Assembly (NCBI GenBank): GCA_016932815.1 | Contig: JAFGCC010000020.1 | Coordinates: 38,746-102,745 of the forward strand | Reading direction: 5' to 3' | Length of the DNA: 64,000 nt | Source: Microcaldota archaeon | Lineage (GTDB): Archaea; Micrarchaeota; Micrarchaeia; Anstonellales; Bilamarchaeaceae | In this document: positions 41,828 to 50,092 of the stretch, one piece after another | Layout of the letters: every line of letters starts with the position of its first letter | Numbering within the stretch: position 1 is the first letter of the stretch | Translations under genes and position numbers: made by a program | The notes under the pieces: generated by a model | What the model saw: the letters and a program-made list of their open reading frames with translations, nothing else | What the model was told of the DNA's origin: nothing | Databases searched by the model: none

Positions 41828-42476
41828 CTTCAATCCTCCTTAGTTTCATCCCCCCAAGCCAGGCATACCTGGTCTTTACGAGGTGGTGCCTCTCAAGGGA
41901 TTCGGCCAGCGTTTCCACGGTCTTTAAGCTTATGCCCAGCTTCTTTGCTATGCTCCAGGCGGGCACCTCCCCCCCGTCATTTACCATCTCAAGTATCTTG
42001 TCGAGTTCCGTGTGCAGTTCCTTCCCCCTCTCCGTGCCCATTTTCTTCTCCCCCGCTTTCTTCGCAAAGTGCTTGAGCAGGACTTTTACCACCAAATCCT
42101 CCTTCCTCACAATCCCCACCACCCTCTTGTTCTCAATTACCGGTATGCACGCATCCCCCCTGCTTACCCTTACCGCTACGCTTTCCACTTTCTGCTCGGG
42201 CTTGAGGTACATCCTCCCTTTTCTGGCAAGGTTTTTCGCGATTATGTTCTTTATGCTCTCTATGGGAATCTCCTTTTTGGCGTTCCAGAAAAGGAATTTC
42301 TTGGGCAGGAAATACTTGATGAGCATCGCATCGGAAACTATTCCCAGGTAATCCTCCCCATCAAAAACCGGCGCCGAGGAGACTTTCTTCTCCGCAAACA
42401 CTTTTAGGATGTGCTTGAGCCGGTCATCTGCCTGGAAGGAAACGAAGTTCGTGCGCATTATGTCCCTAACTATCAT
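41820..42476 (-). CDS. CBS-domain protein with C-terminal winged helix, in the pilus operon
   Basis: 218 residues. Two CBS motifs: the first MIVRDIMRTNFVSFQADD with VSSAPVFDGEDYLGIVSD, the second around GRMYLKPEQKVESVAVRVS with CIPVIENKRVVGIVRKED. CBS pairs bind adenine nucleotides. The last 65 residues (DKILEMVNDGGEVPAWSIAKKLGIS... region) read as a winged helix with recognition part ISLKTVETLAESLERHHLVK. So it may couple energy status to pilus expression or activity. Overlaps both neighbours (11 and 8 bases). Confidence 0.85.
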   Translation of the reverse strand: MIVRDIMRTNFVSFQADDRLKHILKVFAEKKVSSAPVFDGEDYLGIVSDAMLIKYFLPKKFLFWNAKKEIPIESIKNIIAKNLARKGRMYLKPEQKVESVAVRVSRGDACIPVIENKRVVGIVRKEDLVVKVLLKHFAKKAGEKKMGTERGKELHTELDKILEMVNDGGEVPAWSIAKKLGISLKTVETLAESLERHHLVKTRYAWLGGMKLRRIEDG

Positions 42477-43308
42477 ACATCATCACTTTCCCGACCTTGT
42501 CCCCCCAGCTTCCTTCCCCCACCCCTATGATATCCCCCCCCACTTCCACTTCCCCCTGGCTATCCAATCCAATTACAGTTTTTAAATATATGTCGGTGTT
42601 GCAATTTACCTCAAGTTCCGCAGGATAGCCTATGCGTATGCCCACAACCGACTGGTTGTACCTGTTTAGCATCATGATTTCGCTCTCGTTGTACTTGTAT
42701 AGGTACTTGGAGGCCGACACCGTGCCGTTTGTCCCTTCAAATCCCACGTGCACATAAACCGCGTCCGGGCCCTCCACAAACGTTTCCGAATAGTCCCCCC
42801 ATTGTATTCCCGGAGTGGGCACGTTCGCCTTAATCAGTATGGTATAAGACGCGACTTTTCCGGAGCTGCCGCTCCCGTTTTGCGGGTAGAACCCCACCTT
42901 CCCTGGCAGGTAGCGCACGGTTATGTTCTGGGGGCGTATATGGAGGATTGGCATCCTGGCCTCGCTTAGGTCTATTGTGGAATCCACAAGCCCGAAAGCC
43001 CTGCTAAACTGCGAGAACCTCGCAACCGCCGCATAATATTCCCCGTTGCCAGCGCTGGACATGTTCCCGCTAAAGGACACGTTCTCCCCTTCCCATGAAA
43101 TCTCGGATACCAGGGACTCCACGAGCCTCTGCATCCCATACGATTCGGTGTCAAACTGCATGTTCAGCTTCTCAAGGTGCATTATGCGCGAGTTCGCATC
43201 CTTGACCGAGTCCGAATACGATGAGGTGAAAGATAGCAGGTACAAGAACGCAGTAGCGAGCAGCACCGTGGAAACCGTGGAAACTATCCCCTTCTTCACT
43301 CCACCCAT
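42466..43308 (-). CDS. N-terminally anchored exported protein of the pilus operon
   Basis: 280 residues. Short basic head, one membrane helix (IVSTVSTVLLATAFLYLLSF), then an all-exterior region with a predicted helix (DSVKDANSRIMHLEKLNMQ) and a beta-rich body with several N-X-S/T sites (NVSFS, NGSGS, NESE). It lacks a clear class III junction but the position among pilin genes suggests a minor filament or assembly component. No family recognised. Confidence 0.8.
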   Translation of the reverse strand: MGGVKKGIVSTVSTVLLATAFLYLLSFTSSYSDSVKDANSRIMHLEKLNMQFDTESYGMQRLVESLVSEISWEGENVSFSGNMSSAGNGEYYAAVARFSQFSRAFGLVDSTIDLSEARMPILHIRPQNITVRYLPGKVGFYPQNGSGSSGKVASYTILIKANVPTPGIQWGDYSETFVEGPDAVYVHVGFEGTNGTVSASKYLYKYNESEIMMLNRYNQSVVGIRIGYPAELEVNCNTDIYLKTVIGLDSQGEVEVGGDIIGVGEGSWGDKVGKVMMYDS

Positions 43309-43718
43309 AGCCTCAGCCTCGCTATAGCGTAGTGCACCACGCTTGCATTCTCAATTACCATGAATTCCCTTTGCGCAACCGATTCCCTGGATTCTTCTGG
43401 CCGCTCGGAACCGAACGTGCTGTTCCCAGAGAGCACGAACCCGTCGGTGTAATTGTAGTATTCCATCTCCATGTTCCATTTTACGTGCCCAGGGAGCGTT
43501 TCGTTTAGCGCCTCCCCCAGGAGCGCCTCGTCCATGGAAGGGAGGAGTTCCTGCTTGTCCAGCACGATTAGGAGGTCGTTGGCCTCTTTTTCAAGCACCA
43601 ATGGCACGTGCGGGTCTTCCATCGCCTGGCTTGATAGGAAAGAATAAACCGAAACAAACAGCATGAGCACGATTACCGCAAGAGTCGCATCAAGTGTGAG
43701 CGCAAATCCCCTAGCCAT
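43296..43718 (-). CDS. Pilin-like minor subunit
   Basis: 140 residues from ATG 43718. MARGFALTLDATLAVIVLML is a class III-like signal (basic, R-G-F-A junction, then a long hydrophobic helix with a D at about +5). The exterior part is acidic, with sites NETLP, NYTDG, NSTFG and NASVV for possible N-glycosylation. Overlaps its neighbours by 13 and 8 bases. Confidence 0.8.
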   Translation of the reverse strand: MARGFALTLDATLAVIVLMLFVSVYSFLSSQAMEDPHVPLVLEKEANDLLIVLDKQELLPSMDEALLGEALNETLPGHVKWNMEMEYYNYTDGFVLSGNSTFGSERPEESRESVAQREFMVIENASVVHYAIARLRLWVE

Positions 43719-44202
43719 GCACGAACACCTCAACCTTGACGATTTCCCCCTCCAGAATCCCGAACCTCAAAACCGGCGCAACCCCCTCCCCAAGCTCCGC
43801 CACCCCGGCTTCATGGAGCCTGTTCCCGTCCAAATCCTCTATGTAAAAATAATAATCCCCATCAAGCCCCATAATCTCCCTGGATTCGTTGTAGTCAAGC
43901 GCGGTAAAGTTGGCAACCTTCTCCTTGGAGAGGACGTTCTGGGTAGTGGCCAGCCCGATTGCCCACACATCGGAAGGGCCATCCTCCCAGTTTTCCGGAA
44001 CCCCCGGAGTCTTAATTAGCATGTCCGAAACCGCTATTGAAGTGGAATCAAGCCTGTCGCGCCCCATCATCTCGCTTAGTTCTGCCATGTTCAGGAACCA
44101 GAACCCGATTAGGAACACCAGGATTACCGCGAATATGAGGACAGCTATCATGAAGTCTATGCTGTTTATCTGCCCCTTCCTACTCAATTCGCACCACCCC
44201 AT
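43711..44202 (-). CDS. Pilin-like minor subunit
   Basis: 163 residues; ATG 44202, with a possible shorter start nearer the signal. LSRKGQINSIDFMIAVLIF is a class III signal of the R-K-G-Q type followed by a 24-residue hydrophobic helix (VLIFAVILVFLIGFWF). The exterior region has an acidic beta-rich fold (GDYYFYIEDLDGNRLHEAG). Overlaps the preceding pilin gene by 23 bases. Confidence 0.82.
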   Translation of the reverse strand: MGWCELSRKGQINSIDFMIAVLIFAVILVFLIGFWFLNMAELSEMMGRDRLDSTSIAVSDMLIKTPGVPENWEDGPSDVWAIGLATTQNVLSKEKVANFTALDYNESREIMGLDGDYYFYIEDLDGNRLHEAGVAELGEGVAPVLRFGILEGEIVKVEVFVHG

Positions 44203-44587
44203 ATTCGTTTCTTAGAGTCGCGTTTTTATCCAGCAGGAAGAACGTGGAGCCATTCGAATCGGTCAGGTTGGAGAAATGGAGCCTGCACGCCACCCCGTAT
44301 TCCCCGTAATTCACCTTGATTATTTTTTGCAGCGAGTTTATCCACACAGTGTAATTCTTGTACGGCTCATTCTGCGAAAGGTTGAGCGTGTAAGTGGAAT
44401 TCCCCCCAAGGGAGGCAAAAGCCCCAAGCGTTGAAGAGGTTTCCAGGCATAGCTGCGTGGCCTCAAGCCTCTGCCTCGCAACGTTCCCCTCATTCAGGTT
44501 CATGAAATAGAGCAGCACCGAAGTGGAAAACAGCATTAGCATTAACGCGCTCACCACCAGGAATTCCGTGGATGCCTGCCCCCTCAT
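44180..44587 (-). CDS. Pilin-like minor subunit
   Basis: 135 residues from ATG 44587, two bases after the stop of the large pilin-like gene. MRGQASTEFLVVSALMLMLF shows the R-G-Q-A-S-T-E signature of archaeal class III signals, with the conserved Glu at +5. The exterior part has two Cys and sequons NSTYT, NLSQN, NYTVW, NLTDS and NGSTF, so it is likely glycosylated. Confidence 0.85.
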   Translation of the reverse strand: MRGQASTEFLVVSALMLMLFSTSVLLYFMNLNEGNVARQRLEATQLCLETSSTLGAFASLGGNSTYTLNLSQNEPYKNYTVWINSLQKIIKVNYGEYGVACRLHFSNLTDSNGSTFFLLDKNATLRNEYGVVRIE

Positions 44588-44589
44588 GT

Positions 44590-47160
44590 TCAATCCTCAC
44601 CTATAGTGGAGCTGTTTATGCAGTAGTCTATAGTCCTCTGCGTCATCAGGTCCCCTGCGCTGTTGAAGAGGTCCGGCTCCATGGGCCCCCAGATTAGCAC
44701 GTGGCTGTTCTCGCCTAGCACCTCCTCGGAGCTTCCCATGCGCTGTGCGAGGTTGTCCCCGTTGAAGTTTACCGAGCACATCTGCCCGGCAGTATCGTAT
44801 ATGGTAAGGTTGCCCAGCGAGAAGCCCGTGGTGATAGCATGGGTATTGTCTATGACGTTTATGTCATCGTCATCGTATATATGGCCCCACCACCACCACC
44901 ATCCCCAGCCCCAGGAGCTAAAGTAGCAGGCAGGCCCAACTAGCAGCACGTATCCCCCGTCCTCGTCGGTATAATGCTCAAGCGCGCTCCCCATGTTCAT
45001 GGTCGTCCAATACCCTGCTATGAACGCTATCTTAAATAGCGAGATGTCAGTATACCCGCTCTTTACGTCCTGGTCCCTCGCCATTGTGTAGAGCCAGTAG
45101 TTCTCGTTGTTCCCATACACCATCTGCTCCTCAATCCAGTATGTCCATATCATCTCCCAATATGAGGGGAAATGCCAGTCCGTAATTATTAGTATGTTCC
45201 CATAAACGTCGAAACTCACGCTCTCTTCTTCCCCCAGGTTCGAAAACGTGTCGTAGCAGCGCACAGAAATCGTGTGCTCAAGCCCCGCCTGCAGGTTTTC
45301 AAACGAGTATTCCACTTCTTCAGTGACCTCATCGTAAGAGCCGTCCGTTGCGTTCATGTCGTACCACATGCCCCCATCCAGCCGTGCCTGGCACAGCGCT
45401 ATTGCGCTGTTGCCCGTAACCGAGTCGTCCGCAATCGCCGTGATGGTCACGTTGTCGTAGTCAAAAGGCGGGTCCGGCTCGTAGTCTAGGTCTATCACCT
45501 GCGGCCCTATGTAGTCCTGCTCCCTTCCCATGAAAGCGTAGTCTAGCACCCTGCCCGCAAAGGTGTTCCCATTCGTATTGAGCCTGTCCGCGTGCTCAAC
45601 CCCGAAGGTCATGATGTAGTGCCCTTCTAGGATTGTAGCCCGTATCTGGCTGCTGGATGTTGCAAGTATGTTCGTCCCGATGAAGTCCGAATGGTAATAC
45701 ACGTTGTCCGCCGCGGTTGTAATCGCGGGGGTTTCCCCTATCGTATAGCCGATTGTCACATAATGGTCCGCCCTCACTTCCGAATTGCTAGTGGAATCTA
45801 TGCTCCCCGGGATTTCGCTTGCGTCCAGGTTGGGCAGCCCATACTGCATCGCCTGCCCGAACAGCACTATGTACCTCCCATCGTCCTTGTAGCTCTTGAG
45901 GTCCCAATACAGGTCATTATCCGAGCTTGGGGATTCTGCCATTATGATTGCGCGGTATTCGCGCAGGTCAACGCTCCCAGAAACAACCTCGTCGCGGGTG
46001 TGCACGTCGTATCCCCACCCGAAGCCCTCCGCGGATTCGTGCGTGTCTATCCACTCCATCCACAGCTCTTCCTCGTAAGTGGCGCCGCTCCCATAGATTA
46101 GGAAGAGCATCCTCTCTTCAACCGAGAAATTATACGAGGTTTCCTCTCCCACGTTCAGTTCAGAATCTATGCACCTAATATCCAGAACGTGGTCGCCAGA
46201 GCCTATGGTGCCCAATTCATATGAGACCGCCTCCTCGGGCTCATCAAACGCCCCGTCATCCGCGTCCATCTCGTTCCATATCCCGGAATTGTCAAGCTCC
46301 GCCTGGCATCCTGCTAGGCTGCTGTTGCCCGTCCCGGAGTCGTTCCCGAAAGCGGTAATGAGGATTTCCGTTGTCGCAGTCGGCTTCTGCGGGGTGTGGT
46401 TTATGCTGTGGGCTATTGGGCCATAAACGTCCGGCCCACCGTACCTTTCCACGAAAATGGTCACCACCGTGCTGCAGTCGCTGCCGTCTTGGCTCTCCAC
46501 GGTCGCAATACCAGAATAAGTATCCACGCTTTTATTTAGGGGCACAGAGAAATTCAGGTAGACCTGCGCGGTCATGGCCACATCAAGCCCTGATGGGGGC
46601 ATTCCGATTACCACGGCGTCCGAAACCGGCCCGTCTTCTATCTGGGCAGTCAGGTTGCAGAGTGCCTCCTCCCCCACGTTCTCTATTGTGAAATAGCTGC
46701 TCGCATTCTCCGACTGCTCCAAACTTACCGCAACTGATGCGGGAGTGCAAGAGAGGGAGGATTCTCCGAAGCGGACCTTCCCGCTTCTCGTAGCCGAAAT
46801 TACCACCTCCTGGCTCCCAGGCACTTCGCTGATGCTCCCAATGAGCGGGGCATCGGTGTATTCGAATATGTCCGTATTCCCGCTTGATAGCTCCAGGTTC
46901 ATGTGTATCCTGTTGCCAGAGAAGTTTATCGCCTGCACCCCCTTTGGCAGGCTTATCTGCGTCCTCTCCCTGCAGCCAGGGCCCAGAGAATAAACGTAGT
47001 CCGCACCTTTGGCAAGCTTGGTTACAGCATCCTTTGCCTGCGATATCCTGGTGCTGTCGCTTGCGTAATTCATCGCTATGAAGAACATGAGGGCTATGAA
47101 TCCCAGCGCAATCCCGCTGATTACTAGCTGCTCAACAGAGGCCTGCCCCTTCCTTGCCAT
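44590..47160 (-). CDS. Very large pilin-like protein with repeated Ig-like plus Rossmann-like modules
   Basis: 856 residues from ATG 47160 (frame open to 47226). MARKGQASVEQLVISGIALG is a textbook class III signal with a hydrophobic helix to about residue 30. Then comes a beta-rich part (to about 245) and two tandem modules. Each module has an Ig-like unit (ITAFGNDSGTGNSSLAGCQA / ITAIADDSVTGNSAIALCQA) and a region of about 200 residues that reads as an alpha/beta fold resembling glutamine-amidotransferase/ThuA-like domains (YDVHTRDEVVSGSVDLREYR; GGYVLLVGPACYF). The second carries a Trp cluster WGWGWWWWWG. First gene of the operon; probably the filament tip or adhesin. Catalysis not evident. 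Confidence 0.85.
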   Translation of the reverse strand: MARKGQASVEQLVISGIALGFIALMFFIAMNYASDSTRISQAKDAVTKLAKGADYVYSLGPGCRERTQISLPKGVQAINFSGNRIHMNLELSSGNTDIFEYTDAPLIGSISEVPGSQEVVISATRSGKVRFGESSLSCTPASVAVSLEQSENASSYFTIENVGEEALCNLTAQIEDGPVSDAVVIGMPPSGLDVAMTAQVYLNFSVPLNKSVDTYSGIATVESQDGSDCSTVVTIFVERYGGPDVYGPIAHSINHTPQKPTATTEILITAFGNDSGTGNSSLAGCQAELDNSGIWNEMDADDGAFDEPEEAVSYELGTIGSGDHVLDIRCIDSELNVGEETSYNFSVEERMLFLIYGSGATYEEELWMEWIDTHESAEGFGWGYDVHTRDEVVSGSVDLREYRAIIMAESPSSDNDLYWDLKSYKDDGRYIVLFGQAMQYGLPNLDASEIPGSIDSTSNSEVRADHYVTIGYTIGETPAITTAADNVYYHSDFIGTNILATSSSQIRATILEGHYIMTFGVEHADRLNTNGNTFAGRVLDYAFMGREQDYIGPQVIDLDYEPDPPFDYDNVTITAIADDSVTGNSAIALCQARLDGGMWYDMNATDGSYDEVTEEVEYSFENLQAGLEHTISVRCYDTFSNLGEEESVSFDVYGNILIITDWHFPSYWEMIWTYWIEEQMVYGNNENYWLYTMARDQDVKSGYTDISLFKIAFIAGYWTTMNMGSALEHYTDEDGGYVLLVGPACYFSSWGWGWWWWWGHIYDDDDINVIDNTHAITTGFSLGNLTIYDTAGQMCSVNFNGDNLAQRMGSSEEVLGENSHVLIWGPMEPDLFNSAGDLMTQRTIDYCINSSTIGED

Positions 47161-47345
47161 GCTCCCCTCTCTTCTATTTTCTTTATATACTTTATTCCTC
47201 TTCCGCATTTTCCGCGCAGGCTGCATACCCGCCCCGCCCCCCCAAAGGTTGCGCCCTCACCCCATAAATTCCCCTCCAAGCGGGCCATTCCCCTTTGGGC
47301 AACCCTTAAAATCCTTGCTTCCGAACGATTTTCGAGGTGGTTTGA

Positions 47346-47606
47346 TTGGCGAAGAAAAAGCCCAAAGGCAAAAAGGGCATCGTTTCGGTGGAGTTCGATA
47401 AGGCGCTCCTAAAGCGCAAGGCGGGGCAGCAGAAGGAGAAGCTCTCCAAGGAATTCGACAAGTTCACAGGAGAGCTTACCGAGCAGCTTGAGGAAAACGA
47501 GGACGTCCAGAAGCTAAAGCACGAAATAAAGCAGAGGCCCCTGGTCTATGTCACCCTAGCATTCACGATGGGGCTCGCCCTTGGTGCGCTAATGAAGAGG
47601 AAGTAG
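47346..47606 (+). CDS. Small DUF883-like membrane-associated protein
   Basis: 86 residues; TTG start at 47346 with GGTGG eight bases before. Very basic head (AKKKPKGKKG), a helical middle (KLSKEFDKFTGELTEQLEEN) and a C-terminal hydrophobic helix (LVYVTLAFTMGLALGALM). This layout matches ElaB/YgaM/DUF883-type proteins. It precedes by ten bases a second small membrane protein, and the two probably form an operon. Confidence 0.7.
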   Translation: MAKKKPKGKKGIVSVEFDKALLKRKAGQQKEKLSKEFDKFTGELTEQLEENEDVQKLKHEIKQRPLVYVTLAFTMGLALGALMKRK

Positions 47607-47615
47607 GTGTTGCTT

Positions 47616-47963
47616 ATGCTTGATGTCTTGCTTAAAACCCTGGTAATGCCCGCATCGGAGAGGTACCTCGAAATTTTCGTCGAGGACGTAACCGGGAGGG
47701 TAAACGAGAAAGTCGATGAGATTGCGCGCAGGAGTGCATTGATGCTGCGCGAGATGCTCCCGCCCATAATCTATAGCACGCTCTTTTTCGGGGCGGGTGT
47801 CCTGATTCTGGTAACCGGAGCGTCCGCTTACATTGACTCGCTTGCCAAAATGGAAGGCGTAGGCTATATCCTCGGAGGATGCGTCCTAATCCTCCTTGGC
47901 GGCTACTACAAAATCCAGATGGACAAGGCTCTTGAAAGGGTTGCTCCTCCCAAAAAGGAGTGA
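47616..47963 (+). CDS. Small two-helix membrane protein
   Basis: 115 residues from ATG 47616, with GGTG at about 47606-47609. An amphipathic, charged first half (ASERYLEIFVEDVTGRVNEK) is followed by two membrane helices (PPIIYSTLFFGAGVLILV and VGYILGGCVLILLGGYY). Holin/DUF1469-like in style, though no family is certain. Likely a partner of the preceding protein. Confidence 0.72.
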   Translation: MLDVLLKTLVMPASERYLEIFVEDVTGRVNEKVDEIARRSALMLREMLPPIIYSTLFFGAGVLILVTGASAYIDSLAKMEGVGYILGGCVLILLGGYYKIQMDKALERVAPPKKE

Positions 47964-47990
47964 CTTTTTTCTTTTTCTTCTTTTTCACCC
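47964..47990. terminator. T-rich tract between convergent genes
   Basis: GACTTTTTTCTTTTTCTTCTTTTTC directly follows the plus-strand stop and looks like its terminator. Confidence 0.45.
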
Positions 47991-48551
47991 TACGATATGC
48001 AAGCAGACTAGGAGTATGATCACAAATCCAATGGCAATACCTATTGTGCATCCTAGGATAAACGCTGGGATAATCTTCAAATAGGGCCTGTCCCTCTCTT
48101 TAAGGCCAGGAGTATTCTTTAGGAATATCCACATAATCGCTAAAAAGAACAAGGAGAGTACGAAAGCGAGTATGCGAGCAGTATAAATGATGTATTCAGT
48201 GGAAGTTCCCTGCAGTATGAGGTCCGCAACTGTTCCGAAAGCGAGTATAAACGTGGCTGCCGCCATTGTGGATGAAACTATGTGAGAATAAAATGTTTTG
48301 TTTTCTTCTTCCTTTATTGATTTTAGTTTGTGGAATTCTTGCATTCCTTTGGAAGACAGAGTGAAGATTCCCCTATACGGGCTCTCATTGTTGAATACAT
48401 GCAGAAATCTGAACTCCCCCTCCCCTCCGCAAAAAAACAAAAAAGTGTCAGTTCTTTTCTCACCAAAGATTGCTTCTAATTTACTCTTCGTGCTCCAACG
48501 ACTATAGAGATATTCCATGATTTCTAGGTAGCTCTCCAAGTGCGTATCCAT
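47985..48551 (-). CDS. A/T-rich orphan gene: predicted membrane protein
   Basis: 188 residues. The N-terminal 90 residues are soluble (KLEAIFGEKRTDTFLFFCGG, then a strand-rich segment ending FTLSSKGMQEFHKLK, perhaps winged-helix-like). Then come three or four membrane helices (AAATFILAFGTVADLIL, ILAFVLSLFFLAIMWIFL, IIPAFILGCTIGIAIG, FVIILLVCLHIVG). Base composition is visibly more A/T-rich than its neighbours, suggesting recent acquisition. It lies 82 bases from tRNA-Asp. TATA-like CTATTTTTAAAA and AAGGAGA upstream. No family recognised. Confidence 0.72.
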   Translation of the reverse strand: MDTHLESYLEIMEYLYSRWSTKSKLEAIFGEKRTDTFLFFCGGEGEFRFLHVFNNESPYRGIFTLSSKGMQEFHKLKSIKEEENKTFYSHIVSSTMAAATFILAFGTVADLILQGTSTEYIIYTARILAFVLSLFFLAIMWIFLKNTPGLKERDRPYLKIIPAFILGCTIGIAIGFVIILLVCLHIVG

Positions 48552-48633
48552 TTTTATCTCCTTGGTTCTTGCGTTTTAAAAATAGTATCAAGGACCAGTT
48601 CTTACCATGCGGAGAACTGAACTTCAAAACGCA

Positions 48634-48705
48634 CGCCCTGGCCGGGAATTGAACCCGGGTCACCGGCTCGACAGGCCGGAATGATAGCCACTACACCACC
48701 AGGGC
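48634..48705 (-). tRNA. tRNA-Asp (GTC)
   Basis: 72-nt cloverleaf: acceptor GCCCTGG/CCAGGGC with discriminator G, anticodon stem CCGGC/GCCGG with loop CTGTCGA (anticodon GTC), T-arm CCGGG-TTCAATT-CCCGG. No intron and no encoded CCA. A TATA-like CTTTAATAAC lies about 40 bases upstream on the minus strand. Confidence 0.96.
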
Positions 48706-48774
48706 AAAAGTGTGAGTTCTATTTATTCTTCAAAACGTTATTAAAGGTATCAGGGGGCGCAACCCCGCACGCAT

Positions 48775-49866
48775 TCACATGAAGTGCGTTGCCGCCATGT
48801 AAACAAACAGCAAAAACAGCACAATCCCTGAGAACAGGTGTATCTGCCGTATGTATTTCTCCTTCGCATCACCGATTTTCTCGACCGTAGTGTACCCGAA
48901 GTAAATGGCACCCGAAATAATAATCATCGGGAGGACGAAAATCACGTTGTAGAGCACAAGATAGAGCATGGCATCAAGCGTAACCGCCTTTGAAATTATC
49001 GCAAGGACGACCAGGTATGGCCCCGAAGAGCAGGGCAATAAAAACATCGAGCAGAACACCGCGGCAACCGCAACCCCCGGAATGGAGGTCGCCCCCTCAA
49101 TCGCCCTCTTCGCATAAGGCCTAACCCAAAGCGGCATCTCCACGGCGAAGAAGCCGGGCTTGTATGAAAAGTACGCATTTAGCTCCATTAGGGCAAGGAA
49201 GAAAAGCCCCACAGTGGCAATGCTAAAGAAAATATTGGTAATTTCAGGGTTCCCAAGGACCTGGAGGATTCCAAGCCCCATTAGGATATAGCAGAAGAAA
49301 ACCACAAGGGTAAAAGTGATTCCCGCAAGGAGCATCCTCTTCCTCCCCTCGGAAACAAGGATGATGCTAAGGAGCATGACCATCACCGCAATCGTGCAGG
49401 GGTTCAAAGAATCAACCGCAGCCGCCGCAACGAGCCCCCATAGTGTAAGAGCCTGGTATTGGTCTGTTTCCTCAATCCGTTCAACCCCGGAAATCCCGTC
49501 TTCTATGTTGTCGCGCGTAAAAACCCCCGAAGGGCATTCCCCCTTTTCGCATGCTTCTAGGAGCTCCCTCCACTGTATTTCGGTTAGCTCCCCTATTATC
49601 AGGGCCTTGTTGTCAACTAGGAGCGTGGGCACTCCCCCGGAATTGGGGTCCTGCCCGAATTCCCCATAAACCCCGAACATTTCCGCGCGGTTGGCTGCGC
49701 CCGAAAACACCTCCTTCTCTATCAATTCGATTTCATATTCCGAACCCAGTTCGGTAAGCATGGCCTTGGTGTTTGCGCAATGGACGCACGTTGAGCCATA
49801 ATAGTCTATAATCTGGACTGAGAATGCGCACGAAAGCAGCAAAAGCGCGAATAAAGCCCTCTTCAT
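48775..49866 (-). CDS. Thioredoxin-CcdA/DsbD-like fusion membrane protein
   Basis: 363 residues from ATG 49866. A signal-like helix is followed by an N-terminal thioredoxin/glutaredoxin-like domain with C27-V-H-C30 (YYGSTCVHCANT) and the cis-Pro loop GGVPTLLVDN. From about residue 140 follow six or more membrane helices of CcdA/DsbD type, with the two conserved membrane cysteines in DSLNPCTIAVMVML and FLLPCSSGPYLVVL. It should pass electrons across the membrane to thiols outside. A TATA-like TTTTTAAAT (49889-49896) gives a leaderless mRNA. Suits a cell with many Cys-rich exported proteins. Confidence 0.92.
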   Translation of the reverse strand: MKRALFALLLLSCAFSVQIIDYYGSTCVHCANTKAMLTELGSEYEIELIEKEVFSGAANRAEMFGVYGEFGQDPNSGGVPTLLVDNKALIIGELTEIQWRELLEACEKGECPSGVFTRDNIEDGISGVERIEETDQYQALTLWGLVAAAAVDSLNPCTIAVMVMLLSIILVSEGRKRMLLAGITFTLVVFFCYILMGLGILQVLGNPEITNIFFSIATVGLFFLALMELNAYFSYKPGFFAVEMPLWVRPYAKRAIEGATSIPGVAVAAVFCSMFLLPCSSGPYLVVLAIISKAVTLDAMLYLVLYNVIFVLPMIIISGAIYFGYTTVEKIGDAKEKYIRQIHLFSGIVLFLLFVYMAATHFM

Positions 49867-49888
49867 ATCCAACCCCTTTCATAAATAA

Positions 49889-49896
49889 TATTTAAA
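49889..49896 (-). promoter_or_regulatory. TATA box of the thioredoxin-CcdA gene
   Basis: Minus-strand TTTTTAAATATT is centred 26 bases before the ATG at 49866. Confidence 0.45.
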
Positions 49897-49944
49897 AATG
49901 TAGATTTTGGAATCCGCAACCGCGCTTGCGCTCGCTCCCCAAAT

Positions 49945-50038
49945 TCCCTCCAGTGTGATTTGAACACACGGCCTGTCGGTTTCTACTTTCGTAGGATTCA
50001 AGCTACAGCCGACCGCTCTACCACTGAGCTATGGAGGG
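49945..50038 (-). tRNA. tRNA-Tyr (GTA) with a 22-nt intron
   Basis: Exon 1 is 50038-50003, the intron 50002-49981, exon 2 49980-49945. Acceptor CCCTCCA/TGGAGGG has the archaeal C1:G72 identity pair for tyrosine, discriminator A. Anticodon stem GTCGG/CCGAC with loop CTGTAGA (GTA). T-arm GTGTG-TTCAAAT-CACAC. The intron (position 37/38) contains the minihairpin CTAC-GAAA-GTAG. Confidence 0.93.
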
Positions 50039-50092
50039 TTAATCCATATTGGGAAGAATAAAAGCTAAAAAGGGTTTAAATACCTTTCTTGC

